Under the pieces are notes generated by a model that worked only from the letters and a program-made list of their open reading frames with translations, had not been told where the DNA came from and did no database searches. Both the position numbers and the translations under genes were made by a program. A stretch of DNA of 64,000 nucleotides from positions 5,890,001 to 5,954,000 of the forward strand of contig NW_024037074.1 in assembly GCF_015706575.1 (NCBI RefSeq), read 5' to 3'. Below are positions 47,423 through 58,188 of this stretch, piece after piece; the stretch's first letter is position 1; the number at the start of each line of letters is the position of its first letter. The stretch is from Patiria miniata (lineage: Eukaryota > Echinodermata > Asteroidea > Valvatida > Asterinidae).

Positions 47423-49117
47423 CTGTAGTGTAAATGCCTAACGGATATGTGAATCAGCTCAGAAAGATATATGAACCTCAGTTGTTTTATATTTTTGACA
47501 TCCAAACATTTTGTTTTAGGGTAAAACAAATGGATAATATGAGTACCTTTTTCATGTTCGCAATTCAACCTTTTGTTTCATTTTACACACTGCACTTTGC
47601 GCCGAGAGTAAAATACGGTGATAAAAAAAGTGTTGTTGATCTTCGATTTTTTGTTTGCCTTTGTTTACATGGATTTTTATTTCCTATTTCCTTCCTCATT
47701 TTGTATGCTATAATTAGATGACAATCTGTCATTTCAAAATTGTACTGTTTAAATATTTAAAAGCAGATTACTCATAAAAAAACTGTTTCTCTAAATAGCA
47801 GAAATTGAAAGTAAAAGTTCAGTATCGTATTTTTTGATTGTCAGCCGATTTCAAGTTCTCCCATTTCCTAACAAGAATCTCCAACTGCCAGTGATCTCAA
47901 CCATTCCCTCCAATGCCCCCGGATCACCCCTGTAACTGTCTGAGACGCTACCTGATTGACAACAAGAGGTGGGATCGGCTTTCCGAGTTTGGAACAAACC
48001 GGCAAATTAAGATTCCCCGCTTCATTCCTGCCGGTGTGAAACTGCCGATCAATACTCTGGGCCGCACCTGTCGGCACGGCGCAGCAGAACATCGAGCATT
48101 GAGAAAATCGTCGCTTGAAAAACACTCAGGAAGACCTCAACTTGTTAGTGTCAGCTGGAGAAAAGGACTCGTTTCAAATGCACCCTGGAAAATGTCCAGC
48201 TGGACTGGGACGAGTAACTCAAGATTCTAACAAGCAGAAAGTTTGCTTGCCGTTCTCTATGATGCAAGTTGTTGTGACAGAATTTATTGAACTTATTTGC
48301 AGGTTAGATTTGAAACTCTTTGTAGACATGCATATACACCGAGTTGCACGAGACAACTTCTTTGCTCAAGGGAACGTTCGGCTTGCCATCATCCAGAGCT
48401 AGTTAGCAGTCAGTTATTTGTCACAAGTACTGGTACATTTACACAAAGAGAAAATAGGTTTAAAACTGCACCGGCCACCAAGAAGTATTGCCAAATCAAA
48501 GATCTTTTGGTATCAACACCATTTGATGTTAAAAATGCTGGCAGTCAAGCTTCAATCAGACAAGTATACGAAATCATTATTCAAATTTGCTTTAAATCTA
48601 CGCAAGTTTTTATGACGACTATCAGCCCCAAAATTCAGGTTAATGAGTCAAGCCTTTTACAAGAACCTTTATAAAACTTACGCAAGTGGTCAAAAGTTCA
48701 AAATCAGTTTCCTTTGACCTTTTTTCAAAAAGTTATCAATCTGTTTTCAGCCTTTGGGAAAATTTACGTTCAAGTTATACTCTGGACTTTGCAGTGGGGT
48801 AATTAGGTTTGATAAGGCTGCAAATCAGCGAGCAAAGCTGAAATTGATTCCACACAAGTTGTGTACCGTTTATTATCTGTTTGCTTTCCCAGTATAGAAT
48901 CAGTGATTAATGCCTGATGACATGCCAGACTTGTTCTTGTCATACGATCCAACCAAGAATAAGTTAATAACAAGAGATGTGTAATCCTCTTTTTGTTTCC
49001 TAACTATTTTAAATTTACAGGCTACGCTTTCTGGTAACCTTACTCTGGTCATAGCAAGCAGATACTTGAGCTTGCAATGATAACCACTTTCAATAGACAG
49101 CCAATTCATTGGGGAAG
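47423..49117. other. no supported gene
   Basis: Contains several plus-strand open frames of 95-125 codons between 47.9 and 48.7 kb in overlapping frames. None has a recognised motif, and I cannot choose among them. Confidence 0.4.
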
Positions 49118-49663
49118 TAAAGGGCCTTTTTTCACTTTCCAAAATCTCGGTGTTGGACCCGGGTGAAGAACAGAGATTTCTTGAACCCCTTTTCACACTA
49201 GAGCCTCTCAACCCGGGTTGAACTCAACCCTGGGCGAACCCAGTGCCGCCCCGGGTTGCATTTTTTTATTTCTTGAACCCCTTTTCACACTAGAACCTCT
49301 GAACCCAGGTTGAACTCAACCCGGGTTGAACTCAACCCTGGGCGAACCCAGTGCCGCCCCAGGTTGATGTTTTTATTTTTCAACCCCGCGTTCACCCCCG
49401 CATTATTTCACACTCGTTTCATGCCAATCAAGCTTATCATGCTCAACTGGTTACTACTGTTTTGAACCCTGGCAAGAATTTCAACCGGGGTTGAAAATCT
49501 CAACCCTGGTCTGGAGCAGGGTTGAGTTCAACCCAGAGTGAAATCAATCTCAGGGTTGCCGCAGAGTTGAAATTCTTCAAGTGTGAAACAATGCATGTTT
49601 TCAACCCTCCGTCAACCCTGTGTCAACCCCGAGACTTAATTGTCTAGTGTGAAAAGGGCTTTT
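49118..49663. mobile_element. MITE rich in AACCCGGGTT palindromes
   Basis: The outer left AAAGGGCCTTTTTTCAC...TCTCGGTGTTG and the reverse complement of the outer right AAAAGCCCTTTTCACAC...TCTCGGGGTTG form degenerate inverted ends. Inside, a unit of about 92 bp starting TTTCTTGAACCCCTTTTCAC is repeated (49177 and 49269), the second with an extra AACCCGGGTTGAACTC. Many GGGTTGA/TCAACCC words make dense local hairpins. It has no coding frame. The superfamily is not assigned. Confidence 0.65.
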
Positions 49664-49831
49664 TTAAAATTGTTTTAATAAAGAATCAAACACAGCTTCT
49701 ACAAGTGTCCAGCACTATACAAGGGTAAAATTCAACACTAAGTTTGAGAGGCTTTACGCGGGTAGAAATTCTAAAATCTACCATGGCCAGCCCATGCACA
49801 TGTAGACACCTACCATATGTCTAAGTGTGAA

Positions 49832-50118
49832 TAGTATAATAATAACATGGTGCCTATATAGTGCTTTACACCTAAGGTCTCAAAGTGCTTCACAATTATT
49901 ACCCCTGTTCATCAGGCCATGAGACCAGTTTCTGCAGCAGCTCGAGATCAGCGCATTCTGGTCTCTATCTTCACAGGCACCCATTTATACTCCTGGGTGG
50001 AGAGAGGCAATTGTAGTAAAGTGTCTTGCCCAAGAACACAAGCATATGTTCCCTGTCAGGGTTCGCACCCACGCACCATGACACGTGAGGCGAACACCGT
50101 AACCATTGGAACATGTAA
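49832..50118 (-). mobile_element. SINE family B, copy 2
   Basis: On the minus strand the head has a CCAATGGTTACGG A-box-like region and GGGTGCGAACCCTGACAG as B-box region. The shared central domain follows (TTCTTGGGCAAGACACTTTA, CACCCAGGAGTATAAATGGG). The body then carries GAGACCAGAATGCGCTGATC, and the tail AAGCACTTTGAGACC...AGCACTATATAGGCACCATG ends in TTATTATTATA. The 3' segment is of the LINE-tail type. It is collinear with copy 1 at 29.6 kb. Confidence 0.8.
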
Positions 50119-50839
50119 CCATTGGACCTGGATCCACTCATGTTGGACCTGTGTTCAGATCAACATGGATCCACCATGAGCAGAACGGAAAAAGGCCTTA
50201 TTAATGCATCGTTAACCCTATCACACACTGGTCGCTAATTGATTGGTTGAACAGCAGGTGCACACTGTACAATACCAACATCTCAACTCTCTAACATGAC
50301 GAACCAACAGAATAAATGCCCTTAACTTGCAAAACGTGTGTCAAATTAGGAACGTCCAATGCCAAGCACATGAGAAGTTAATGAATAATGGTCATTCCAC
50401 TCAATGGCGAAGATTTCAGACACTTTTGAGCAAATTGAAGCATGCATGCGCACCTGCCGCGAAGACCTGAGTGGAAATCAATCAATTAAGAGATTCACTT
50501 ACCGTTGAAGATAGTACTTCAGTGACAGGGACTGCTCACACCTGCAGAGTTAAAGAAAGGGAAAACCAGAAAGTGGATTTGTGAAATATCTTGCATTGCT
50601 GGCTTGTGTTTTCAATAATTACCAGTGATGTCTACAGTCGTACCTGTACACAAATCTCGAGTCATTAGCAAGTTCCTCTGAAGTATATCTGAAGTAGTTT
50701 CAGAGTTGAACATTTCTCCATTTGTGCAGCCTGTAGTACTTATATGTTCTAAAGCCATGTAGGATAATTTGCAATTTAATTTCCAAAATAGAACAGAAAC
50801 CTTTGCTCAAAGTGAAGGTACTGGATTGTTGAAAATTTG
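50119..50839. other. mostly unique; one candidate exon
   Basis: Contains the minus-strand micro-exon candidate 50503-50541. Nothing else was recognised. Confidence 0.5.
50503..50541 (-). CDS. candidate 39-nt exon; second of a phase-compatible minus-strand series
   Basis: On the minus strand a strong pyrimidine tract ending TTTCTTTAACTCTGCAG precedes 39 nt, then the consensus donor GTAAGTGA. Only the frame entered after one base is open: CEQSLSLKYYLQ, plus two leftover bases CG. That entry phase matches the exit of the 58761-58789 candidate (leftover CT, giving Leu), and the exit matches the entry of 36415-36478 (giving Arg). No family is recognised. The start GTGTGAG also resembles a donor, so the acceptor call is not unique. 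Confidence 0.3.
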
Positions 50840-51085
50840 AACTTTTGTTTAGCGCTTACTGTAAATATTTGTATAGTACATTGTGTTAATTGTAAGTAGC
50901 CTACATGTATAAGTGTTCGTAGTCTGTTTCACATGTGCACTTTTTCCTTGTAAATGTTATTTTGCTAAACTTAATTTAATAATTTTTTATTGTATGCAGG
51001 GCCCCAATGGAAACCAGTTTTAAACTGTTTGGGCACACCCTGGGTAAAGAAATGGAATAAATAAAAAAAATAATAAATAGGACAG
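50840..51085 (+). mobile_element. 3' end of a non-LTR retrotransposon (5'-truncated)
   Basis: The segment closes with GGGCCCCAATGGAAACCAGT, TTTGGGCACACCCTGGGTAA, and GAAATGGAATAAATAAAAAA followed by an AATAAATA-type tail. This layout (conserved GC-richer patch, AATAAA-like signal, short A-rich iterated tail) is typical of LINE 3' ends. No reverse transcriptase frame is present upstream, so the 5' boundary is a guess. Confidence 0.5.
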
Positions 51086-51279
51086 GTATCTAATACTTTG
51101 TGAAATTATGCTGCCTGAAATGGTATTGTTTTGAAGCAAACGCACATGTTTTATCTGCATTAGTAACCAATCCAGTAAAGAGACCCAAAAAATTGTGGAT
51201 ACGTTTTCTCGGTTTTCACAAAATTTACAGTAGCCACTGAGCTAGAACTTCAAAACCAAAAACCAAATGATCTCATGTA

Positions 51280-51300
51280 AATATATATATATAGACCTAT
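51280..51300. repeat. short (AT)n tract
   Basis: AAATATATATATATAGACC: a short alternating A/T tract, possibly polymorphic. Confidence 0.6.
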
Positions 51301-51406
51301 ATATCTTCAAATAAAAATATTCAAACCATTTTTTTGTTTGTTCACAATATGGCTAATATATAATTGTCCGTGCAACCTCTGATAATTTGACCAACTAGGT
51401 AAAGAA

Positions 51407-51471
51407 TTGAATGCCTGCAACATTGAGGCATTCAACACACGGAAAAGCATGTTGAATTACTCAACATGCTT
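51407..51471. repeat. two consecutive perfect hairpins
   Basis: TTGAATGCCT (51407-51416) pairs perfectly with AGGCATTCAA (51426-51435) across a 9-base loop. AAGCATGTTGA (51445-51455) pairs perfectly with TCAACATGCTT (51461-51471) across a 5-base loop. Nine bases separate them. They may be the ends of a small foldback element, a structured RNA, or chance. Confidence 0.8.
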
Positions 51472-54439
51472 ATGTTAAATAAAATTACAGGGCGGTGACT
51501 TTAAACAGTGTACGTAGGAGTGCAAATGCACAAACACACACAAATGCCTGCAATAAAAAGTATGTTAGACCTTATATAAAGGTCCGGATTCATCTTGCAG
51601 AACTTTCAAAATGTGAGCTGAACTTTATCAAAGAACTAACAAATATTAAACGAAAGTGCAAAATTTAGTGCCCTAATTACGTTGTTACAGATAAAAACTT
51701 CAAGGTTGATACTAACAAAGAAATGGAGCGGTCGGCCATGTTTCCAGATTTTCTTGAGCCGTCAGAAAGCTTGTCGTAAATTCACAGTTCGCTACGACTT
51801 TGAGTGCGCACATAAATGCATCTAAAATCAGTTACAGATTTGTGAATGTATCAGGTTTGTGCATATGCGTACAGTGAAAATGGGCCTTAGCCTCTGCGTA
51901 GGTAAAAAAGGACACAAAAGCAGTGAATATAATAAGGTGTGTTATGATAAACACCATTTCAAAGGCATGTTGGTATTTTTTTTATTTTTCAGAAAAGTTA
52001 CTTCCTCCTCGCAGTACTATCAAAGTAGACCCACCCCTTCAAAACAATGGTTTCACCTTACAAACGTATAGATTTCCCTTTTACACAGGGCAGATCTATT
52101 ACTGGCAGAGGGTGTGGAAGTAAAAGTTAAAGAAAATACTTTTCTAGAAATGGCTTTATGACGTTGGCATCACGAGAAGCCATGCGCATCACTGATTTTC
52201 AAAAACTCTCTTTGAGTTGGAAAGTCTGTTACCCGGATATATATTCAAGTTTGCAGACAGTATTCATAAGCAAATTGATACACATGTATACAATGCTTAG
52301 AATACACATAGATTGGAGGAAAAAAATTGAATTCAGCAGGGGTGAGATTTGGGGGGAAATGAAAAATCCACGAAATCAATCAGGCAGAGAGGATTGAGGA
52401 TCACTGAGTACCCAAGAGCAATTCACATGTAGGATCTAAGGAATACGTTTGCATATTTGCCTGAACAGAACCCCTCCTCAAAATATGGTATCCGTTTCTT
52501 TGTTCTACGTACTTTTGTTGGTAAAAATAAAAAACTTTATGGTAAAACCCAGGAATTCCAGATTTCAAATGATTCTTTAAAAACTCCAGATATCTGGAAA
52601 ACACATGACAAAAAAAATTCTTACTTCAGAAAAAAATCCCACAAAAAATTCTCAAATCGAGAAACAATCCTGTCAAATCTCACCACTGATTCAGATGACA
52701 GTTGTATGTTGTTGCAAACAGCTCTAGTTTTTTTTTTCTTTTCTTTTTTCTTTCGTTTTTAGCTGATCCTAGAGGGCCAGCTTACATGTAAGAGTCTTCT
52801 TTGTACCTTACCGACTGATTGACTGACTGTCACTTGTGACATAGATTTGCTTAAATCTCACCTAGACCCCAAAATTTGAAAGAATATGACCTTGTAGCGC
52901 CAACAAACAGGCTAAACCCAGCCCACTGTAATGGCCACATGAAAAGACTTCCAGTGAATAGCCATTTAATTGATCAGAATGGATTTTGTGCACTTGTGGA
53001 CCAGCTTTACATGGCTAGTCTTTTTTTAATAGTAAATTGCCTTGAATGTTTTTCATAACCATTATCCTTTTTTTCATAAATATTAAACCTTTTCATCCCC
53101 AAGCACCTATCATTCGACAATAGGAGCATCACAAAAAGAAATATTTCAACGGCAACAGAAATGACTTAAAATGACAAGTACCGGTATTCCCCTTTAGATT
53201 TATTGCATGCCTCATTTAATACTGAAAATTAATAATGAACAACCATTTTCAAGTAGTCATGCAACAGACAATGAGACATATTCTTCACGGTAGACTTGCT
53301 ACGACAAATTCATTCGAAACACTACAATGCATAAAACAGTGACAACAAAACCCAGCCTTTTAGAAAAAAAGTAGTGTACACGTACGGACACACATGAACG
53401 TAATTAATATAACAACGCAACTGAAAAGCAAATGTCATAAATGCACACATATTCTTGTTCCGTAGTTATGGGACATACACTCGTCTGTGCGAGGTATTTG
53501 TGGCGACCAAAAACGTTGTGGGGACAGCAAAAAGTCCCCATAACTCGGTCCTAACAATATAAAAACTTCCCCATAACGCAGTGTAGGTTTACCCACTGTA
53601 ACTTCTCACACACACACCTAAGCATTTCTAAAACGTTAGGCTGGACTAAAGGTTTAAAGCTATTTTAGTTTTATAAAAAATTAACCATATGTGATATTTG
53701 ATAAGCTGTATCAAGTCATTTGTATTTTTGTAAAAGACAAATGATACTCACACACACTTGGCAGGGTAACAGAAAGACAACTTAACACTTCACCTGTATA
53801 TGCCGTGACTACTCAAAAACAATTGACCGAAAAAAATTCCCCGTCGAGTAGGTGTGCACTGGAGAGTCGGGTTCAAGTGCAAAGTTTAATGTGCCCTCCA
53901 AAGAGTACGTCATTGTGGGGTGAGATAGTTATTTGTTGATTCGGGAGTCTGACAAGATTAGGATACACAGTGCGGTGGTCACATGAAGAACGACTACTGT
54001 TGACAGATGGTGCTGGTATGCATGGATAAAAGTCTAGAAATGAATATTTGTCATTGACAAATCTCAGTTCTGTAACTATTTGTAAAGTCTGTTAATGCTC
54101 CCCATGCTGTTCAACAAATTGGACTTTCTTTTCTTCTGAAGGATTTACAGTTTGGACATCTGCAATCCTCCCAAAGGATTTTCTTCTTCTAAGAAACAAA
54201 AAGATCTGCCTTAATTATTGTCAGGCTGCAAATAATTTGAACTCTGTAAAGTAACTATCCCTAACTACATGCAAAAATAGACAATTTATTTTTGTTGGAT
54301 GCGTCATTCAGAAGAGAACAACTTTTGTATTGCAAGGGGAAAAAAAGGCAATTCACAAAAAATTCACGGTGAAATTAAAAAGTAGGACAGACATGATACC
54401 TTTAAGCACAACTGTTACAATTGCTTAACCCCAACAGAA
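51472..54439. other. no supported gene
   Basis: AT-rich sequence. Short open frames near 52.5-52.76 kb run into a T-rich low-complexity tract (52730-52760) and are not believable genes. Confidence 0.5.
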
Positions 54440-54640
54440 CTCAACCCATCAAACCCCAATGGCATGTTTTGTTGGAATCTGTCGGGATGGGTACAGTACC
54501 CCTAAACTGACAGTCTTTTACATTGGGTTGGCACACCTCCAGGACCAAGTCAGAAATATGTGTGTGCAGTTTGCCATATCGTGTTGGAAGTTGCCAGGAT
54601 GGGTATGGTTCCTAGTAAATCATGCTAGGGAGTTTTAATG
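54440..54640 (+). repeat. dispersed repeat, copy 2 (pair with 40.9 kb)
   Basis: It is collinear with 40860-41095: TTGTTGGAATCTGTCGGGAT, GTAC..TAAACTGACAGT, TGTGCAGTTTGCCATATCGT, GTTGGAAGTTGCCAGGATGG and CTAGGGAGTTTTAA. The copies differ enough to suggest an old family. Confidence 0.6.
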
Positions 54641-55067
54641 TTTTCTCCAAAGTAATAAGCAGTATTTTGTAGATAAATATGTGAAGAGCCCTATGGAGTT
54701 ATATTACTGCCAGTTAGATTATTAATTTTTTTTGCCATCTCAGGAAAATCTTAACAAGCCCTAGTGCAAACAACAAGATTTTGTCACCTTTTTTAATCAT
54801 CGTCCTAGTAAGTCATCCAATAAAAAAAGTCCAGCGATATGGGATAAAATGGCAAAGTCTGCCCTGTTAAAAAGATACTTAGTAACTGTCAAGGCTTAAT
54901 TAGAGTTCCCAGCTCGAATGTCTAAGACGTGTCGAAGTTTTGGATGTTCAGGCTATGAAATTCCTGTACATCATCATGAGTGCTCATTTCTCAAGTGATG
55001 CGTACAAGCACAATGAGGCAGAGATAGATTGCTTATAAGGTAAGCAAACAACGATGCCACACTTTCT

Positions 55068-55532
55068 GTGTTTGTATTAACGGTCGGGTTCATAGGACAT
55101 CAATTTGTGAGATGCGTGTATCTGGGTTGAGGGTCTTCAGTCTCTGCTTTAACTTTTGCATTGTATTTTTGGCCTGTTTTTTTTTTTAAAGAAAACCCTC
55201 GTTCAATGTGAATATAGGGATGTGTTTGTATCAACGGTCGGGTTCATAGGACATCAATTTGTGAGATGCGTGTTTCTGGGTTGAGGGTCTTCAGTCTCTG
55301 CTTTAACTTTTGCATTGTGTTTTTGGCCTGTTTTTTTTTTCTAAGAAAACCCTCGTTCAATGTGAATATAGGGATGTGTTTGTATCAACGGTCAGGTTCA
55401 TAGGACATCAATTTGTGAGACTGCGTGTTTCTGGGTTGAGGGTCTTCAGTCTCTGCTTTAACTTTTGCATTGTGTTTTCAAGTTGGCCTGGTTTTGTTTT
55501 TTAAGAAAATCCTCGTTCAATGTGAATAAAGG
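55068..55532 (+). repeat. tandem array, 3 x 154 bp
   Basis: Units start GTGTTTGTAT(T/C)AACGGTC and share ATAGGACATCAATTTGTGAG, GGGTTGAGGGTCTTCAGTCT, TTTAACTTTTGCATTGT, a T-run, and GAAAA(C/T)CCTCGTTCAATGTG. The period measured on CGGTC(G/A)GG is 154 bases (55081, 55235, 55389). The copies differ at few positions, so the amplification is fairly recent. The 64-codon plus-strand frame here follows from the repeat. Confidence 0.95.
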
Positions 55533-55613
55533 GATGGTCCAAAAGAAGGTGTGCAATTATTCCACTGGAAATGGTTTAGATCAAAAGAAATTTATCATTG
55601 AAGGCAACTTTCA

Positions 55614-55637
55614 AAAGTGTGTCTGCAGACACACTTT
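55614..55637. repeat. perfect 24-bp palindrome
   Basis: AAAGTGTGTCTG followed by CAGACACACTTT is self-complementary without a spacer. It differs from the palindrome at 440-465 by a compensated pair (C/G there, T/A here), so both halves changed together. Confidence 0.9.
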
Positions 55638-56254
55638 ATAATTGTGTTAGCAATGGAATCCAGTTTTCTCTGTTTGTTTTTAAATGTATAGTAGCCAACA
55701 AAAGTTTGAAGAGCAAATTATTCAATACACCTTTAAAATCATGTCTTCTAGCATCATTTCAAGCCAGTTCACAAAGCCAACATGCAATGGGCCAAAAGTG
55801 GGTCTATTTTGGAACCCTTGTGTCATTTTTTCTGGGCAGAGATGACAGAAATGCGGATATTTGGGCAATTATCAGCACCTATCTGCATGAGCACATGCAT
55901 CCACCTGGCTGGTGTGGACAGGTGTCTCCACTACTTAAATCGCTATTATCAGTCCATGCATGTGGACAAGTTTTCTCAATTGATCTCTCTCTTGCAAATC
56001 CTTAAAAGGTACACTGTCCATGACGCTTTTCAAGTTTCACCATGAAAATATTGTTGTTACATTGCTTTTTTTCCTAGCAATACAAAAGTTATTCACTTTT
56101 GAATGAGACATCAACCAAAACAATTCCCCAACGTTAAATAATGAGCCATGATTATCACTTTACAAATTCTGAATATTTTTGCAGCCTGTCAATAATGCAG
56201 TTCTTGCAGGGTGGCCTGGTTCCCACCCTTCTTACTGAATCAATAATGTGGGGA
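55638..56254. other. no supported gene
   Basis: Includes overlapping plus-strand open frames (55598-56005 and 55782-56045) with no recognised motif. I do not call them. Confidence 0.45.
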
Positions 56255-56516
56255 GTGGGAACCAAGGGCGGATCCAGAACACAATTTTTTGGGGGGGCCC
56301 AAAAAATTTTTTGGATTCTATTTCTAGATGCTCTGTGGTGCGGTCTGAGGCAATTTCTGACCACTTTAACCAATGTTTTTTTGAGGAAAAGATGGTGGTG
56401 TACTCATTGCCTGCCTTTATTGCGATGTCACATAGAAAAAAAAAATTGGTTTCGTTTTGGGGGGGGGCATGGCCCCCTTTGGCCCCCCCCCCCCTGGATC
56501 CGCCCTTGGTGGGAAC
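56255..56516 (+). mobile_element. hAT-like MITE family 1, copy 2, with 8-bp target-site duplication
   Basis: The element spans 56263-56508. It starts CAAGGGCGGATCCAG, ends CTGGATCCGCCCTTG (15-bp perfect inverted ends), and is flanked by the perfect direct repeat GTGGGAAC (56255-56262, 56509-56516). The interior matches copy 3 from TAGATGCTCTGTGGTGCG to TTTATTGCGATGTCACATA. It lacks the block of about 70 bp near the left end found in copies 1 and 3. Frames running through it are not genes. Confidence 0.92.
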
Positions 56517-57018
56517 CAGTCTACTTGGCCTTCAGTTCACACTTGTAGATTTTGGTTTTTCTACCCGTGTAGAGCCTACCAACCAACCCTGGTCCTGATG
56601 ACCAGGGTTGCATTTTAGTTGCAGTTTGAGTGCAGATTGTCAGATTGTCAGATTCTTGCTAGTGTGAAACAGGCTTCCTGCAATCTCCGTGATGGGCATG
56701 CGTCCAACACGTACATTTTTGATAGTATAAATATGTGAGTTATTCAACTTTACACGTCACCTGCACGTGAGTGATTGTATCTATTCCCAGCACTTACTTC
56801 AAAAAGTAAACACGCTGCTCAAATAATCACTGCCCTTTTGAAGTTCAATGGTGCGCGTAATGGGCACTTTGCCACTCTGTAGGGAAGGCTGTATCAATAC
56901 CTACTAGTCAATGGTTTACCAAGTCAATATAACTTGGAGTTATATCAGTAAGTGGTTCAAGTACACATTTGTACATGTGTACGTAAGCACGTGATGAAGC
57001 ATATGATGTAATGTAAGT
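56517..57018. other. no supported gene; partial repeat similarity
   Basis: About 56543-56580 resembles, in inverse orientation, 49755-49790 (GGCT(T/C)TAC(G/A)CGGGTAGAAA and AAAATCTAC). This points to a further old repeat. Confidence 0.45.
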
Positions 57019-57313
57019 ATCTCAGGCATGGGCGTCGCCAGGATTTTTTCTAGAGGGGGGCAAAAAAAAATTTTGACCAAAAATGCTTGTATTTTTCAAC
57101 ACATTTTCGAATTATCAGTTTTAGAGGGGGCAGGGACATTCCCCCCCCCCCCCAACTCATTAAATTTACACCACTTTGTCTTCGCGCATCTTTTTTTTTT
57201 TCTTTTTTTTCCCTTTTTTTTTGCGTCTTTTTTTTTTTTTTTTTTTTTTGGCTTTTCCAGGGGGGGCAAGTGCCCCCCCTTGCCCCCCCCCTCGCGACGC
57301 CCATGATCTCAGG
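57019..57313. mobile_element. hAT-like MITE family 2, with 8-bp target-site duplication
   Basis: The element spans 57027-57305. It starts CATGGGCGTCGCCAGG and ends CTCGCGACGCCCATG. The perfect direct repeat ATCTCAGG lies at 57019-57026 and 57306-57313. The CA...TG ends and the 8-bp duplication fit hAT. Its ends differ from family 1 (CATGGGCGTCGC against CAAGGGCGGATC), but both share G-run/C-run subterminal sequence. The centre is dominated by T-runs, and the open frames that cross it are artefacts. Confidence 0.9.
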
Positions 57314-58188
57314 TATACAACTAGTTGAAGGTCAATTATTTCTAGTTAAAATTTTACACACGTTGACGGTTTTGATATGGATTTCGGGGGGGTTTGGGTT
57401 TGTTTTTTTACTCTATTGTAAAGAGGAGACACAGGCCAATGGTTTGTATCTTGTTTTTCTTTCAACAGAGGATGGCATTTCAATGGATGATGGGGTTGGA
57501 GGAGCAATGGATGGAACCAATTCTACCACAAACATTTTTCAAATTCTTTTAATTGGAGGCCAAGGCCTCTGCATTATGCAACACATATATATACATGTGT
57601 AGGACATAATGGTAATATTTTCATTCATTTTCAATTCACAATTTATTGCTATCGTTTTTTCCAATGTAAAAAAAAAATGAAACAAATTTTGATATGAGAA
57701 AAGAAATTGCCATTATTGCTTTTTTTATTTCCAGCATCAACACCCAAGGTGCTGGCTGCAAAACAAAAATGCAATAGACCATTATCATGTTGCAGCCATT
57801 TGATTTTTTCCCATTCAGATCAATGTAACCAAAGCGAGGCTGGAAGGAAAAAAAGTCTGGTTCCTTTTTGCACAAAAACATTATCATTCAGTACTGTTGT
57901 TGGATACAGGGAACATGACTAAAATGGTGGAAGCATGATTAAGGTCTATTTCAGAGAGAGGGAGTGACGAAAGTACAGTTTTCAATTCAGCCAGAGAGTG
58001 AGTTAAACAATGAAGCAAAAGTACAGCCCAAATTGTCCCTGCATTGCCACCTCCCTCCACCCAAACAAAATGGCCAAAAACAATCCTTTCTGCCTAACCA
58101 AAACGAAGGATCGGGAAATTCACCTACATTGAATAAATGTAAATTAAATATCACCAGTTCATAAACAGATTTAACAGTTACTGGTTTG
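57314..58188. other. no supported gene
   Basis: AT-rich spacer between MITEs. Several short open frames overlap on both strands and none is recognisable. Confidence 0.5.

Noticed and set aside
57087-57602. 171-codon plus-strand frame
   Set aside because: It runs through the homopolymer G, C and T tracts of the family 2 MITE and depends on their exact length.
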